The notes under the pieces are model-generated. The model had not been told where the DNA came from, made no database searches, and saw only the letters and a list, made by a program, of their open reading frames with translations. A stretch of DNA of 64,000 bases from JADHTT01 sp964633845 (GTDB taxonomy: Bacteria > Campylobacterota > Campylobacteria > Campylobacterales > Arcobacteraceae): positions 19,732 through 83,731 of the forward strand of contig CAZWLA010000002.1 in assembly GCA_964633845.1 (NCBI GenBank). Reading direction: 5' to 3'. This document shows, one piece after another, positions 34,087 through 43,765 of this stretch (positions are counted from its first letter, which is position 1; each line of letters begins with the position of its first letter). The translations under genes were made by a program, and so were the position numbers.

Positions 34087-34120
34087 ATTTTATAATAATA
34101 AAGATAAATATCTGTATAAT
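34087..34120. promoter_or_regulatory. Divergent, apparently leaderless promoters of moxR and batA
   Basis: The 47-bp intergenic region holds a minus-strand TAAAAT (complement of 34087-34092), 6 bases from the moxR ATG, and a plus-strand TATAAT (34115-34120), 7 bases from the batA ATG. Neither start has a Shine-Dalgarno. Confidence 0.5.
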
Positions 34121-34127
34121 AATCTCT

Positions 34128-35030
34128 ATGCAGTATAGCTTTGAATATCCATATTTTTTATTATTGTTATTGATATTACCATGCTTTTTTATATGTTTAA
34201 AAACTAATAGCAGTATATATTTTTCAAAAGTTGAGTGGTTTGGTACTGGTGCAAAGAGATCATCTATAAATCAAATAATATTATCATTAATATTTATATT
34301 ATTAGTGTTATCAATATCTTCACCCATAAGTTTTAGTTCAATTTCACAAAATAAAAAAATTGGTAGAGATCTTATTCTTGCTATAGATTCTAGTGGATCT
34401 ATGGTAGAAAATGGTTTTAATAAAGATGATAGATTAATATCAAAATATGATACAGTATTAAATATAGTAGATAAGTTTTTGGACACACGCCATAGTGATA
34501 ATATTGGTATAGCTATATTTGGTACATTTGGATTTTTAGCTTCACCTATTACATATGATTTAAATACTTTAAAAATTATGCTAGATAATACGAGTGCTAA
34601 TATTGCTGGACAAAATACCGCAATAGGTGAAGGGCTGAAAGTAGCTATAGATGCATTTAAAACTAGTAAGTCAAAAAATAAGGTAATTGTTTTACTTACT
34701 GATGGCTTTCATAATAGTGGATCTATATCGCCTAAAGAGGCTGTTAACCTTGCAAAACTAGAAGCAATAAAAATATATACAATTGGGATAGGATCAAATG
34801 ATGGATATGATCGTACCTTATTGCAAACTATATCTTCTCAAACTAATGCCAAAAGTTTTGATGCAGTAGATTCAAAGGACTTACAGCTTGTATTTGAACA
34901 ATTAAATAAGCTTGAACCAAGCGATATTAAGTCTCCCATATACTTAAATAAAAATATGTTGTATATCTATTCACTTTGGATAGGACTACTTTTAATAGCC
35001 TTATTTTTATATAGAGGTAGATATGTTTAG
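34128..35030 (+). CDS. VWA-domain membrane protein BatA-like
   Basis: 300 residues: two N-terminal membrane helices (about 8-25 and 50-66), a von Willebrand factor A domain with MIDAS motif LAIDSSGSM near residue 88 and TDG near 190, and a C-terminal membrane helix (YIYSLWIGLLLIALFLYRGRY). This is the BatA topology. Bat proteins are linked to stress and oxygen tolerance in other bacteria; the role here is inferred. Overlaps the next gene by 8 bases. Confidence 0.87.
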   Translation: MQYSFEYPYFLLLLLILPCFFICLKTNSSIYFSKVEWFGTGAKRSSINQIILSLIFILLVLSISSPISFSSISQNKKIGRDLILAIDSSGSMVENGFNKDDRLISKYDTVLNIVDKFLDTRHSDNIGIAIFGTFGFLASPITYDLNTLKIMLDNTSANIAGQNTAIGEGLKVAIDAFKTSKSKNKVIVLLTDGFHNSGSISPKEAVNLAKLEAIKIYTIGIGSNDGYDRTLLQTISSQTNAKSFDAVDSKDLQLVFEQLNKLEPSDIKSPIYLNKNMLYIYSLWIGLLLIALFLYRGRYV

Positions 35031-36432
35031 TATATTGTATTGGCAAGTGCTATTTTTAATAATACCTTTAATAGTACTAATATTTTTATCAAAAGATAAA
35101 CATATAAAAACTAACTTACCATTTCATAAGAAGTCAATAGTAGGTGATAGCAATTCTATTAGTATTAGATTACTTTTATTAAGTGGAATTTTTATAGTGT
35201 TGGCACTAAGTAGACCAATTATAAAGCAGCAAGACACTAGTATCAGTACATTATCATCAAATATTATTTTTGCTTTGGATCTATCTTATTCTATGAATGC
35301 AGATGATATATCACCATCTAGACTTATTGCGGCAAAACAAATTATTAAAAATGTAGCTACAAAAAACTACACTGATAGTATTGCTTTGTTTGGATTCACT
35401 ACAAATATGCTACCACTATCTCCTCTAAGTCATGATCATTCTATTATAGTAAATTCATTGGATATTTTAAATGAAAAATATATTTTGACAAAAGCAACAT
35501 CAATAGAAAATCTTTTAAGATATCTGGATAATTTATCTTATGATAATCCATTGGTATTTATTTTAAGTGATGGTGGAGATGAAAAAGTATTATCAAATTT
35601 AGGTGATAATATTTATCCTATACATATAGCTACAAAAAAAGGTTCAAAACTTCCAATAGAAAATAAATTTGTAATAAGTCAATTAAACCCAAGCTTTACA
35701 AATAAAAATGATATTAGTTTTGATAGTATAGATAATGTCTCTTCTAAAATCTTAGATATTATCAATAATACTAAAAAAACTAAAGCTATGAGTACAATTA
35801 GTACAAACGATGTTGAGTTATTTATCTATCCATTAATCTTGGCTATATTGATTTTTCTAATCTCTGTACTTGATATTAGACCAAAGATATTAATAATACT
35901 TGCATTAATTGGTATAAAGTCAAATGCAGCACTACTTGATTTTTATCATATTGCTAATAAAAATTATTGTGAAGTTGGAAGTTTTGAGGGACAATATAAT
36001 TGTGCTGTAATGCTATATAAAGATGGCTATTATGATAGGTCTTTAAAAGTTTTTGAAAAGTTAAAGACAAATGATATTGATACAAAATCAAAAATATTTT
36101 ATAATAAAGGTAATTGTTATTATATGATTAAAGATTATAAAAGAGCTATTAATAGTTTTAAAAAATCATTGCAATTAAAATATAGTGATGATGCTAAATA
36201 TAACCTATCACAATCACTATTTAAACATAACTATATCCCTCAAATGGCCAAAGATAAAAATGCTAATAAAGGTGATAAAAAATTTGAAAAAAGTGAAGAT
36301 GACAGTAATAGCAAAGGTTCTTCGAGTTTTAAACTAAAACTGATAACAAAAGAGGAAAATAAAAATGTTTTAGGCTCAAAAAGCTACAATATGATAAATA
36401 AGGGATATATCAATGAGAAAAAGCCTTGGTAA
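35023..36432 (+). CDS. VWA and TPR membrane protein (BatB-BatC fusion-like)
   Basis: 469 residues. N-terminal membrane helices, a VWA domain with MIDAS FALDLSYSMNADD near residue 84, a membrane helix near 265-285, a second hydrophobic stretch acting as signal anchor near 290-305 (LIILALIGIKSNAALLDF), then TPR repeats (SLKVFEKLKTNDIDTKSKIFYNKGNCYY; AINSFKKSLQLKYSDDAKYNLSQ) and a charged low-complexity tail. This joins what are separate batB and batC genes in other bacteria. Overlaps batA and the next gene. Confidence 0.82.
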   Translation: MFSILYWQVLFLIIPLIVLIFLSKDKHIKTNLPFHKKSIVGDSNSISIRLLLLSGIFIVLALSRPIIKQQDTSISTLSSNIIFALDLSYSMNADDISPSRLIAAKQIIKNVATKNYTDSIALFGFTTNMLPLSPLSHDHSIIVNSLDILNEKYILTKATSIENLLRYLDNLSYDNPLVFILSDGGDEKVLSNLGDNIYPIHIATKKGSKLPIENKFVISQLNPSFTNKNDISFDSIDNVSSKILDIINNTKKTKAMSTISTNDVELFIYPLILAILIFLISVLDIRPKILIILALIGIKSNAALLDFYHIANKNYCEVGSFEGQYNCAVMLYKDGYYDRSLKVFEKLKTNDIDTKSKIFYNKGNCYYMIKDYKRAINSFKKSLQLKYSDDAKYNLSQSLFKHNYIPQMAKDKNANKGDKKFEKSEDDSNSKGSSSFKLKLITKEENKNVLGSKSYNMINKGYINEKKPW

Positions 36433-37471
36433 AATAATACTTATATTATTTTGTATAAATTATATATTTGCAGATGATGATATCAGTTATAAATTTAATA
36501 TTCCAAATAAGTTAGCAGTTAATAATAAAGAAGCAATATATTTAGAGTTTGATGTTAAACAATTACAATATGATGGGAAAATTATTTTCTTTAAATTTAA
36601 TATAAAAGAAAATAGTAACTTTGATATTCATTTTTTACAACTTAATGAGGTAAATAAACCTAATAATAAACATTTAAAATATAGTTATTTAATATATCCA
36701 AAACAAAGTGGTATCCAAAAACTAGAATTTAGTCTATTTATACAAAAGACAAATGAAGATGGATTGAAGCCTGGATATGAAGGTGATAGAGATAATGTCT
36801 TGGGTATGGTAAGTCGCGATAGTTATGCAAAGATTAAACCAATTATATTTGATGTTAAATATGCTCAGAAAAATAAAAAACTATTTGGTAATTTTCAATT
36901 AGAGTCCCATATAGATAAGCAAATTGTGAAAGCATATGAACCAGTATATGTAAGCTATACACTTAGTGGAAATGGTTTTGATCCAAAAATTGATGATCTA
37001 TTTAAGGATCAAAAAGACTTGGAATACTTTGTAGATATTCAGGCAAAAGATATTTTATATACTAAAAATAGTACACAAATAAAATATATATATAAATATG
37101 CTTTTATCTCAGCTAGTGATTTTTCAATACCATCATTAAGAATTGATAATCTTACATCGCCTAAATTTGATATACAAGTAAAAGCAATTAATAAGAAAGA
37201 ACTAATTGATCAGGATATTCAACCACCTAGTGCCGAACAAAAGCAAAAGAACTATATTGATTATATATTGTATTTAATTATTTTTATAAGTGGCTATATC
37301 ACTTCTTGGATTATTATGTCTAAGAGATCTATATTTAAAAGTGACAGCAAAGTAGTAGAGGAAAAACCTGAGGATATTAAAGATGATAAACAAAGGCTTT
37401 TATGGATGATTAAAACTAATAAACAGTTATATAAAGAAGAGATAGAACAATTAAGTTCTAAACTTTTTTAA
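36413..37471 (+). CDS. BatD-like (oxygen-tolerance) protein
   Basis: 352 residues: signal peptide (KIILILFCINYIFA), a periplasmic Ig-like beta-rich region (KAYEPVYVSYTLSGNGFDPKIDDL is typical of BatD) and a membrane helix near residues 283-300 (YILYLIIFISGYITSWIIM) with a short cytoplasmic tail. Third gene of the plus-strand Bat unit, overlapping the VWA-TPR gene by 20 bases. Assigned by pattern and context. It ends 1 base before the convergent gene at 37473. Confidence 0.75.
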   Translation: MRKSLGKIILILFCINYIFADDDISYKFNIPNKLAVNNKEAIYLEFDVKQLQYDGKIIFFKFNIKENSNFDIHFLQLNEVNKPNNKHLKYSYLIYPKQSGIQKLEFSLFIQKTNEDGLKPGYEGDRDNVLGMVSRDSYAKIKPIIFDVKYAQKNKKLFGNFQLESHIDKQIVKAYEPVYVSYTLSGNGFDPKIDDLFKDQKDLEYFVDIQAKDILYTKNSTQIKYIYKYAFISASDFSIPSLRIDNLTSPKFDIQVKAINKKELIDQDIQPPSAEQKQKNYIDYILYLIIFISGYITSWIIMSKRSIFKSDSKVVEEKPEDIKDDKQRLLWMIKTNKQLYKEEIEQLSSKLF

Positions 37472-37472
37472 T

Positions 37473-37757
37473 TTACTCTTTTAGTCTATCTAGAACTATA
37501 CCAATTTCATTTATAACTTCAAAAAGTTCTTGACGATTTTCAAATGGTATTTCAATTTTTTCCCCATTTGCTATATCTGAATAAATTATTAGCATATAGT
37601 GTAAAACTTTTACCTCATTAAGTGGTTTTGTATTTGTATCTAACCACTCAAATGATATCTCTGTAGTTTGTCCATCATCGTATTCCATAATTACAGCAGG
37701 ATAATATTTTTGTATTTTTGTTAAATCAAATTTTTTACCTTTAAGTTCAACTATCAT
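37473..37757 (-). CDS. Hypothetical protein, 94 residues
   Basis: Not recognised. A compact acidic, probably soluble protein (MIVELKGKKFDLTKIQKYYP, then a VIMEYDDGQTTEISFEWL strand-rich centre and a C-terminal helix). It has a good ribosome-binding site (AAGGA), so it is likely real. It converges with the BatD-like gene, with 1 base between the stops. Confidence 0.65.
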   Translation of the reverse strand: MIVELKGKKFDLTKIQKYYPAVIMEYDDGQTTEISFEWLDTNTKPLNEVKVLHYMLIIYSDIANGEKIEIPFENRQELFEVINEIGIVLDRLKE

Positions 37758-37908
37758 TTTAATTCCTTATATTTTGTATTAGCACTAATTATATTAGTAT
37801 AATTTATTTTTAAAATATTTTATATACTTATAGATTTTATAATCTAATACTATCAAGCCCTATTTATAGTATTTGTCTTATAAGTAGTATAAATAAAAAT
37901 AATATTAG

Positions 37909-37941
37909 TTTCATATTAATTTCATATTAGTGTGATATAAT
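37909..37941 (+). promoter_or_regulatory. Promoter of the molybdoenzyme operon with tandem direct repeats
   Basis: The 10-bp sequence TTTCATATTA occurs twice (37909-37918 and 37920-37929), spaced 11 bp, one helical turn. It is directly followed by a perfect extended -10, TG-A-TATAAT (37933-37941). Tandem half-sites at 11-bp spacing over the -35 region are typical of OmpR/PhoB-family activators. The predicted start near 37948 gives a ~57-base leader; the gene has a strong ribosome-binding site (TAGGAGGA). The regulator is not encoded nearby. Confidence 0.6.
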
Positions 37942-38004
37942 TATCGTTAAATTCTTGGTATTTTATACTTTTAATACTTAGAATATCCAGTAGGAGGATA
38001 ATTT

Positions 38005-38712
38005 ATGAAATTAGGTTTTTTAGTCGATCTTAACCTTTGTATGGGATGTAAAGGTTGTGAAATCGCATGTAAAGTGGAAAACGAAGTTCCATTAAGTTCA
38101 TGGCGTCTTAGAGTTAAATATTTAGATGTTGGTACTTTCCCAACAACTACAAGAAACTTTACGCCATTAAGATGTAATCACTGTGAGAATGCTCCATGTG
38201 AAAGAATTTGTCCAGTAAGTGCACTACATTACTTAGATAATGGTATTGTAAATATTGACAATGAAAGATGTATTGGATGTGCTGGTTGTATGATGGCTTG
38301 TCCATATGGTGCAATTTATATGGATCCAGAAACAAATACAGCTGATAAATGTACATATTGTGCTCACAGAATTGAAGGTGGAATGATGCCTGCATGTGTA
38401 ACAGCATGTCCAGTTGAAGCAAATATCTTTGGTGATCTTGATGATCCTAAGAGTCATATTTCTGATTATATTGCACATCACCAAAATGATGGTGGAGTAC
38501 AAGTTAGAAAGCCAGAAAAAGGTACAGAGCCTAAGCACTTCTATGTAGGTGGTGGTAATCAAACACTTAATCCTTTAGCTCATAAGAGAATTGAAGGTTA
38601 TAGTTTATTTAATAATATTACACATCTTAAGCATGTAGGTGAACCAAATCATGGTATTATTGAGAGATTTATGGAACCGTTTACATCACATGATGAAGAA
38701 GGAGGACACTAA
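38005..38712 (+). CDS. 4Fe-4S dicluster electron-transfer subunit (NrfC/PsrB/TtrB-like)
   Basis: 235 residues carrying four [4Fe-4S] motifs: CMGCKGCEIACK near residue 13, CNHCENAPCERICP near 57, CIGCAGCMMACP near 90 and CTYCAHRIEGGMMPACVTACP near 111-132. This is the electron-transfer B subunit of complex iron-sulfur molybdoenzymes. It has no Tat signal of its own and would be exported with the catalytic subunit. First gene of the operon; its stop overlaps the NrfD start (TAATG). Confidence 0.93.
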   Translation: MKLGFLVDLNLCMGCKGCEIACKVENEVPLSSWRLRVKYLDVGTFPTTTRNFTPLRCNHCENAPCERICPVSALHYLDNGIVNIDNERCIGCAGCMMACPYGAIYMDPETNTADKCTYCAHRIEGGMMPACVTACPVEANIFGDLDDPKSHISDYIAHHQNDGGVQVRKPEKGTEPKHFYVGGGNQTLNPLAHKRIEGYSLFNNITHLKHVGEPNHGIIERFMEPFTSHDEEGGH

Positions 38713-39659
38713 TGGTTGAGCATTCAGTAGCTGCTACACAAGCAGTGGTAACATTAGATGTTGCATTACCAGGAATTATCTGGGGATGGATTATTACAGT
38801 TAATATGTGGGCAAAAAGTATTGGTACAGGTGTTGTTCTTGTAGGTGCTTATTTACTATATAGACACAATAAAGATGATATGCCGTCATTAAGATGGATT
38901 GTACCAACAGTATCGTTTGTAGCATTAAATGTATTCTTATTATTTACATTAATTGATCTACACCAACCATATAGAATGATTAATATCTTTTTGCATCCAA
39001 ATTGGTCTAGTGCTATTACAGTTGGAGCATGGATGGCATCATTATTTACTGGATTAATTACAGTAATGATGCTAATTGGAGTTATGGATGCATTCCCTGA
39101 CTTCAGAAGACATTGTGCAGTTGGTAAAATAGCTAGAGCAAATAGTGGACTTTATGAAAAGGTTTATCCATTTGTAGTATTTTTAGCAATTCCTGTTACT
39201 CTTTATACAGCAATTATTATGGCAGAATCTTCAGCTAGAGAATTATGGCAAGCACCAACAGAGATGATGCAAATGATGTTAGCAGCATTTATGGCTGGTT
39301 CTTCTGCATTAATATTCTTTGCAAATAGCTGGTCAGCATCAGCTAGAAGAGATTTAGCATTTGTATTAGCAATCAGTACTGCAGCAAGTTTTGGTATGTA
39401 TATGGGTGAGTATTTCTTCTCATTTAAAGCAGCAGAAGCAGAAGCTACATTAGAGTTTGTACATTCAGGTGGTGAGTATTTTGGACAATTCTGGACAGCA
39501 ATGACAATAGGATATATCTTACCATTCCTATTATCAGTATCAGTAATTAAAAAAGAAAATACAACAATATTAAAAGTTGCAGCAGTTGCTGCATTAATTG
39601 GACTTTATATGGCAAAAGATGTGTGGTTAAAAATCCCACAACTATTACCATTGAGTTAG
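38712..39659 (+). CDS. NrfD/PsrC-family membrane subunit
   Basis: 315 residues with eight or nine predicted membrane helices and the NrfD hallmarks near the N-terminus (GIIWGWIITVNMWAKSIGTGVVLVGAYL) and FLFTLIDLHQPYRM. These subunits anchor the complex and exchange electrons with the quinone pool without haem. It lies between the B subunit and the catalytic subunit; the order B-C-A is that of Salmonella ttrBCA. Confidence 0.9.
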   Translation: MVEHSVAATQAVVTLDVALPGIIWGWIITVNMWAKSIGTGVVLVGAYLLYRHNKDDMPSLRWIVPTVSFVALNVFLLFTLIDLHQPYRMINIFLHPNWSSAITVGAWMASLFTGLITVMMLIGVMDAFPDFRRHCAVGKIARANSGLYEKVYPFVVFLAIPVTLYTAIIMAESSARELWQAPTEMMQMMLAAFMAGSSALIFFANSWSASARRDLAFVLAISTAASFGMYMGEYFFSFKAAEAEATLEFVHSGGEYFGQFWTAMTIGYILPFLLSVSVIKKENTTILKVAAVAALIGLYMAKDVWLKIPQLLPLS

Positions 39660-39671
39660 GGGGCAAGTATA

Positions 39672-42600
39672 ATGTTTATAGAGAGTAGAAGAAAGTTTTT
39701 AAAAGGTACTGCATATACAGTTGCAGGTGCAGCTATGGCAAAGGGAGTATTCAGCACGATCGTTGAGACTCCTGCTCTTGCAGGTGATGCACTAAAAACT
39801 CCAGCACCAACAAATTTAGAATTCTATCCAGATGTAGAAAATTGGAATAGTTATACTGAACTTGATGGTAATGATTGGAAAAGAGGTGGAACAGAAAGAA
39901 AAGGAATCTTTAGTGAATCTAATCCTAATGGTATTAAAGCAAATGAATATATGCTTGTACCAACATCATGTTCAAACTGTGAGGCTTCATGTGGTTTAAC
40001 TGCATGGGTTGATATTAGTGAATATAAAAGAAGTGGAAAGTTAGCTGTAAAGAAATATATGGGTAACCCACTTCACTATGGTTCAAGAGGTAGAAACTGT
40101 GCTAAAGGTTATGCTACACAGTCTCAAATGTACGATCCAGATAGAATACCATTCCCATTAAAAAGAGCTCCAGGGAGCCAAAGAGGTGAAGGTAAATGGA
40201 TTAGAGTTACTTGGGATCAAGCAATGAAAGAGATCGGTAAAAAGATGCACGATACTCTTAAAGTTGGTGATGAGATCTCTAAAAAGTCTATTATGTATCA
40301 CGTGGGTCGTCCAAATGAAAATGGTTTTGGACATAGAGTTCCACATTCTATGGGATTAGATGGATACAACTCACATACAAATATCTGTTCAGCAGGTGCT
40401 AGACAAGGTACTATTCAGTGGTCAAATGATGATAGAAACTCACCAGATTGGGAAAATGCAAAATTAATTTTCTTACAATCATCGCATGCAGCAGATGCTG
40501 GTCACTACTTCCAGCAAGCAGCAGGTAGAATTGCTGATGCAAGAAAAAAAGGTGCTAAGCTTGTAGTTATGGATCCAAGACTATCTAACTCAGCTGGTAT
40601 TGCCGATCTATGGGTTCCTGCTTATCCAGGTACTGAAACTGCAATTTACCTTTACCTTGCAAATAGAATATTAAATGAAAAATCACTTAATGGTGATGAT
40701 TTAGTTAAGCATTCATTTGTAAAAAATTGGGTTAACTGGGAGCAGTTAATGGACGACAATGCTTACCTTGAAAAGATGGTAGGTTATGGTTATATTGATG
40801 CAGTACCTACTGACAAATCTTATGAATCATTTATTGCAATGATCTCTAAGCTTTATGGTAGATATACATTAGACTTTACAGCTAAAGAGTGTAGGATTGA
40901 TCCAAGTATCTTAGAAAAACTATTTGATATGTTTATTGATGCTAAAGAGAGAGTTGCTACATATATCTGGAGAGCTGGACCAATTGCTCATAGAGGTGGT
41001 TGGATGATCGCTAGATCTGCATTCTTACCATTTGTTCTTAGAGGAGCAATGCAAGGTGATGAAGGTGGAATGGGTCTTCATAAATGGCATGTTATTTCTG
41101 TAAATGGTAAAGGTGATAAAGCAGCTCAAGCTGGTGGTAGACCTAAAAAAGTTGATGTATGGAATGAGATAGCTTGGCCTCCTGAGTATCCATTATCATC
41201 ATACGAAATGTCACATATTATGCCTCACCTTCTTATGGATGAAGAGTGGCAAGATAAGTGGACTAAAAAAGGTCTAACAGTTCCTAAAAAGATTTCAGTG
41301 TGGATCCCAAGAATGTACAATCCAGTATGGATCAACCCAGATGGATTTAGATGGATTGAAGCACTAAAAAGAGAAGATAAGATTGAAATGTCACTTAACC
41401 TTTCTCCAACTTGGTCTGAATCTAACTGGTACTGTGACTATATTTTACCAACAGGACTTGCTGGTGAGAGACATGATCAACATTCTGAAGCTACAATGCC
41501 TGCAAGATGGTTATCATTTAGACAACCAGCATTAAGAGTTGCATTAGAGAATATGGGTTGGAAACCAAAAGATCCAACTAGAGCTACTTTAGAAGCACAT
41601 ATTAAATCTGGTTTAGGTGAGATTTGGGAAGAAGTTGAGTTCTGGGCAAATATGATGGTTCACTATGTAGATCCAGATGGAAGCTTAGGTGTTAGAAAAT
41701 ACTGGGCATCTAAAGAAGATCCTACTAGAGCTGTAACTATCCCTGAATGGTATCAAGCTGCATTTGATAAGTTACCTAACTTAAGAAAAGAAGCTAAGAA
41801 GCAATTCCCTGATTCTAAGTATCCAAATTATGAATTAATGAGAAAAATGGGTACATGGACTGAAGAGAAAAATATCTATAAGCCACAAGAAAGAGAGCTT
41901 AAATTTGATGCTGCTAAAGATGCTTATATCTATCATGGTCATGAGTATCCAAAATCTAAAGTTCAAAAAGATAAATATGGTACTTTAACTGTTGATAAAG
42001 GTCATGGTGAAAGAAAAGCTATTGGTATTGAGGTTGAGGGTGAAACTCTTCAAGGATTCAAAACTTTATCTAAGAAATTAGAATTCTATTCTTCATACTT
42101 TGCAGAGTGGAAGTGGCCTGAATATGCTATTCCTGTTTATCCTACTACTAAAGAGGAAAGAAAGAAAATGGTACACGTAGTATCTCATGTTCACCATGAT
42201 TATATGGAAAATGACAATGAGTTTGCTCTAAATACTGTATATAGATTACCATATATGATTCATACAAGAAGTATGAACTCTAAGCACTTAATGGAAATCT
42301 CTCAAAACCATAATCCAATTTGGATTAATACTGGTGATGCTAAGAGACTTGGTATTAAAAGAGGTGATGCTATTAAAGTTACTATTTCTGATACTGTATC
42401 TGGTCTTGAATCAGGTCACTTTATTGCAATGGCAGTACCAACTGAAGGTACAATGCCAGGTGTAACTGCTTGTTCACACCATGCTGGTAGATGGAAATTA
42501 AAAAATGCAATCGATATTCCTGGATTCGAGCATAAGCTTGGAGTAATGGGTGTTGGTGCTCCTCTATATGACATGACTATGGATGGAAAAGTTGGTACAA

Positions 42601-42983
42601 TGAAACCAGTAGATGGTATTGATTCTCAAGTAAATGCAAGAAGAGATTCTTGGCAATTTAAAGAGTACAATAAAGATCTAGATAATATCTGGTGGGATGG
42701 ACTAAGTGGTTCATGGCAAAATGCTGTTGCACCATCACATCCAGATCCAATTGCTGGTAACCATGCATGGCATCAAAAAGTTAAGATTGAACTTGCATCT
42801 GCAAATGATGAAATTGGTGATATCTATGTAAACTATGAAAATAATATGAATGTTTACAAAGCTTGGAGAGATGATTTAACTAGACCACTACAAGCTGGTG
42901 ATAAGTTAAGAAGACCTAAGCATATTAAGAGACCTGCTGTGCCATTATCGCACAAAGCATACTCTGTAGAGATTAAAGACTAA
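39672..42983 (+). CDS. Tat-exported molybdopterin oxidoreductase catalytic subunit, substrate unknown
   Basis: 1103-residue DMSO-reductase-family enzyme. A Tat signal is at the start (SRRKFLK at residues 5-11, then a hydrophobic stretch and ALAG). The [4Fe-4S] motif is C100-x2-C103-x3-C107-x35-C143. The probable molybdenum ligand is Cys239 in NICSAGAR, as in the polysulfide/thiosulfate/tetrathionate/arsenate group. The length is close to TtrA or larger, and the gene order B-C-A matches ttrBCA. Alternatives are polysulfide reductase, respiratory arsenate reductase or a SoeA-like sulfite dehydrogenase (most SoeA lack a Tat signal). Sequence alone does not decide. Confidence 0.9.
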   Translation: MFIESRRKFLKGTAYTVAGAAMAKGVFSTIVETPALAGDALKTPAPTNLEFYPDVENWNSYTELDGNDWKRGGTERKGIFSESNPNGIKANEYMLVPTSCSNCEASCGLTAWVDISEYKRSGKLAVKKYMGNPLHYGSRGRNCAKGYATQSQMYDPDRIPFPLKRAPGSQRGEGKWIRVTWDQAMKEIGKKMHDTLKVGDEISKKSIMYHVGRPNENGFGHRVPHSMGLDGYNSHTNICSAGARQGTIQWSNDDRNSPDWENAKLIFLQSSHAADAGHYFQQAAGRIADARKKGAKLVVMDPRLSNSAGIADLWVPAYPGTETAIYLYLANRILNEKSLNGDDLVKHSFVKNWVNWEQLMDDNAYLEKMVGYGYIDAVPTDKSYESFIAMISKLYGRYTLDFTAKECRIDPSILEKLFDMFIDAKERVATYIWRAGPIAHRGGWMIARSAFLPFVLRGAMQGDEGGMGLHKWHVISVNGKGDKAAQAGGRPKKVDVWNEIAWPPEYPLSSYEMSHIMPHLLMDEEWQDKWTKKGLTVPKKISVWIPRMYNPVWINPDGFRWIEALKREDKIEMSLNLSPTWSESNWYCDYILPTGLAGERHDQHSEATMPARWLSFRQPALRVALENMGWKPKDPTRATLEAHIKSGLGEIWEEVEFWANMMVHYVDPDGSLGVRKYWASKEDPTRAVTIPEWYQAAFDKLPNLRKEAKKQFPDSKYPNYELMRKMGTWTEEKNIYKPQERELKFDAAKDAYIYHGHEYPKSKVQKDKYGTLTVDKGHGERKAIGIEVEGETLQGFKTLSKKLEFYSSYFAEWKWPEYAIPVYPTTKEERKKMVHVVSHVHHDYMENDNEFALNTVYRLPYMIHTRSMNSKHLMEISQNHNPIWINTGDAKRLGIKRGDAIKVTISDTVSGLESGHFIAMAVPTEGTMPGVTACSHHAGRWKLKNAIDIPGFEHKLGVMGVGAPLYDMTMDGKVGTMKPVDGIDSQVNARRDSWQFKEYNKDLDNIWWDGLSGSWQNAVAPSHPDPIAGNHAWHQKVKIELASANDEIGDIYVNYENNMNVYKAWRDDLTRPLQAGDKLRRPKHIKRPAVPLSHKAYSVEIKD

Positions 42984-42990
42984 TCTAAAA

Positions 42991-43019
42991 AAAGAGGGAG
43001 CACTTCCTCTCTCTTTATT
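42991..43019 (+). terminator. Terminator after the molybdoenzyme gene
   Basis: Stem 42991-43000 with 43007-43016 (one G-U pair), loop 43001-43006, followed by an ATTTTTA tract. It separates the structural genes from the accessory genes starting at 43127. Confidence 0.7.
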
Positions 43020-43098
43020 TTTAACTACCCTTAAACAAAACTTTTATCTTTTTGTTGATAATTATAAATACTAAATATTTATCTACAAAGTGATAATA

Positions 43099-43104
43099 TA
43101 CAAT
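43099..43104 (+). promoter_or_regulatory. -10 box of the accessory unit (torD-like gene)
   Basis: TACAAT at 43099-43104 in GATAATATACAAT, 22 bases before the ATG, with a ribosome-binding site AGAGG at 43117-43121. Suggests the accessory genes have their own promoter. Confidence 0.45.
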
Positions 43105-43126
43105 CATAAATAAATTAGAGGTAATA

Positions 43127-43765
43127 ATGAACTCATTAAAACAAAATATAGAAGATAGAATTAATCTATACGGATTAGTTTCAAGACTGATGATTACAGA
43201 AGTTGATAGTGAATTTATCAATTCAATTGAAAAAGATGATGCAATTATGGAGATGATGCCAAACTTTAGAGATTGGTCTAAGAAAAAAGAATTTGATCAA
43301 GATGAGTTAATTCAAGGATATTACAATGCAGATTTTGCAAGTATGTTTTTGATGCATATGGTACCTTATGAAAGTTTCTACACTAGAGATGATCAAATGA
43401 TAGAAAGTGGTGGAGACAATCCTGTAGTAGCACTTTATAATGCATTGGATTTTAGAGTTGAGACAAGTGCTGCAAGAGTTGTTAGTGCTGATCATATTGG
43501 TGTTGAATTAGAATTTATGTATATGCTATGTGATGCTCTTAAAAAAGCTCTTGAAGCTGATGATCAAGAGGGTATTATTGAAATCTTAAAAGTGCAAGAA
43601 GGATTCTTGAAAGATCATCTATTAAATTGGGCACCAATGTTTTTAATTAATGTGAAAAAAGAATCTAGAACACCACTATATCATGATGGTGCAGAATTAA
43701 CATTAGAATTTTTATTAAGTGATTATGAGTATGTTACATCAATATTGAAGGATTTAGATAAGTAA
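43127..43765 (+). CDS. TorD/DmsD-family molybdoenzyme chaperone
   Basis: 212-residue all-helical protein with the family pattern ADHIGVELEFMYMLCDAL near residue 125 and FLKDHLLNWAPMFL near residue 165. Such chaperones bind the Tat signal peptide of a specific molybdoenzyme and help cofactor insertion; the likely client is the 1103-residue enzyme just upstream. The stop overlaps the next start (TAATG). Confidence 0.88.
   Translation: MNSLKQNIEDRINLYGLVSRLMITEVDSEFINSIEKDDAIMEMMPNFRDWSKKKEFDQDELIQGYYNADFASMFLMHMVPYESFYTRDDQMIESGGDNPVVALYNALDFRVETSAARVVSADHIGVELEFMYMLCDALKKALEADDQEGIIEILKVQEGFLKDHLLNWAPMFLINVKKESRTPLYHDGAELTLEFLLSDYEYVTSILKDLDK

Noticed and set aside
37758..38004. A small RNA or small protein gene in the 247-base space before the molybdoenzyme operon
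   Set aside because: No open frame with a ribosome-binding site and no stem with T-run; only promoter elements are supported.
39672..42983. Firm naming of the molybdoenzyme as tetrathionate reductase TtrA
   Set aside because: Gene order and length fit, but polysulfide, thiosulfate, arsenate and sulfite enzymes share the same motifs.
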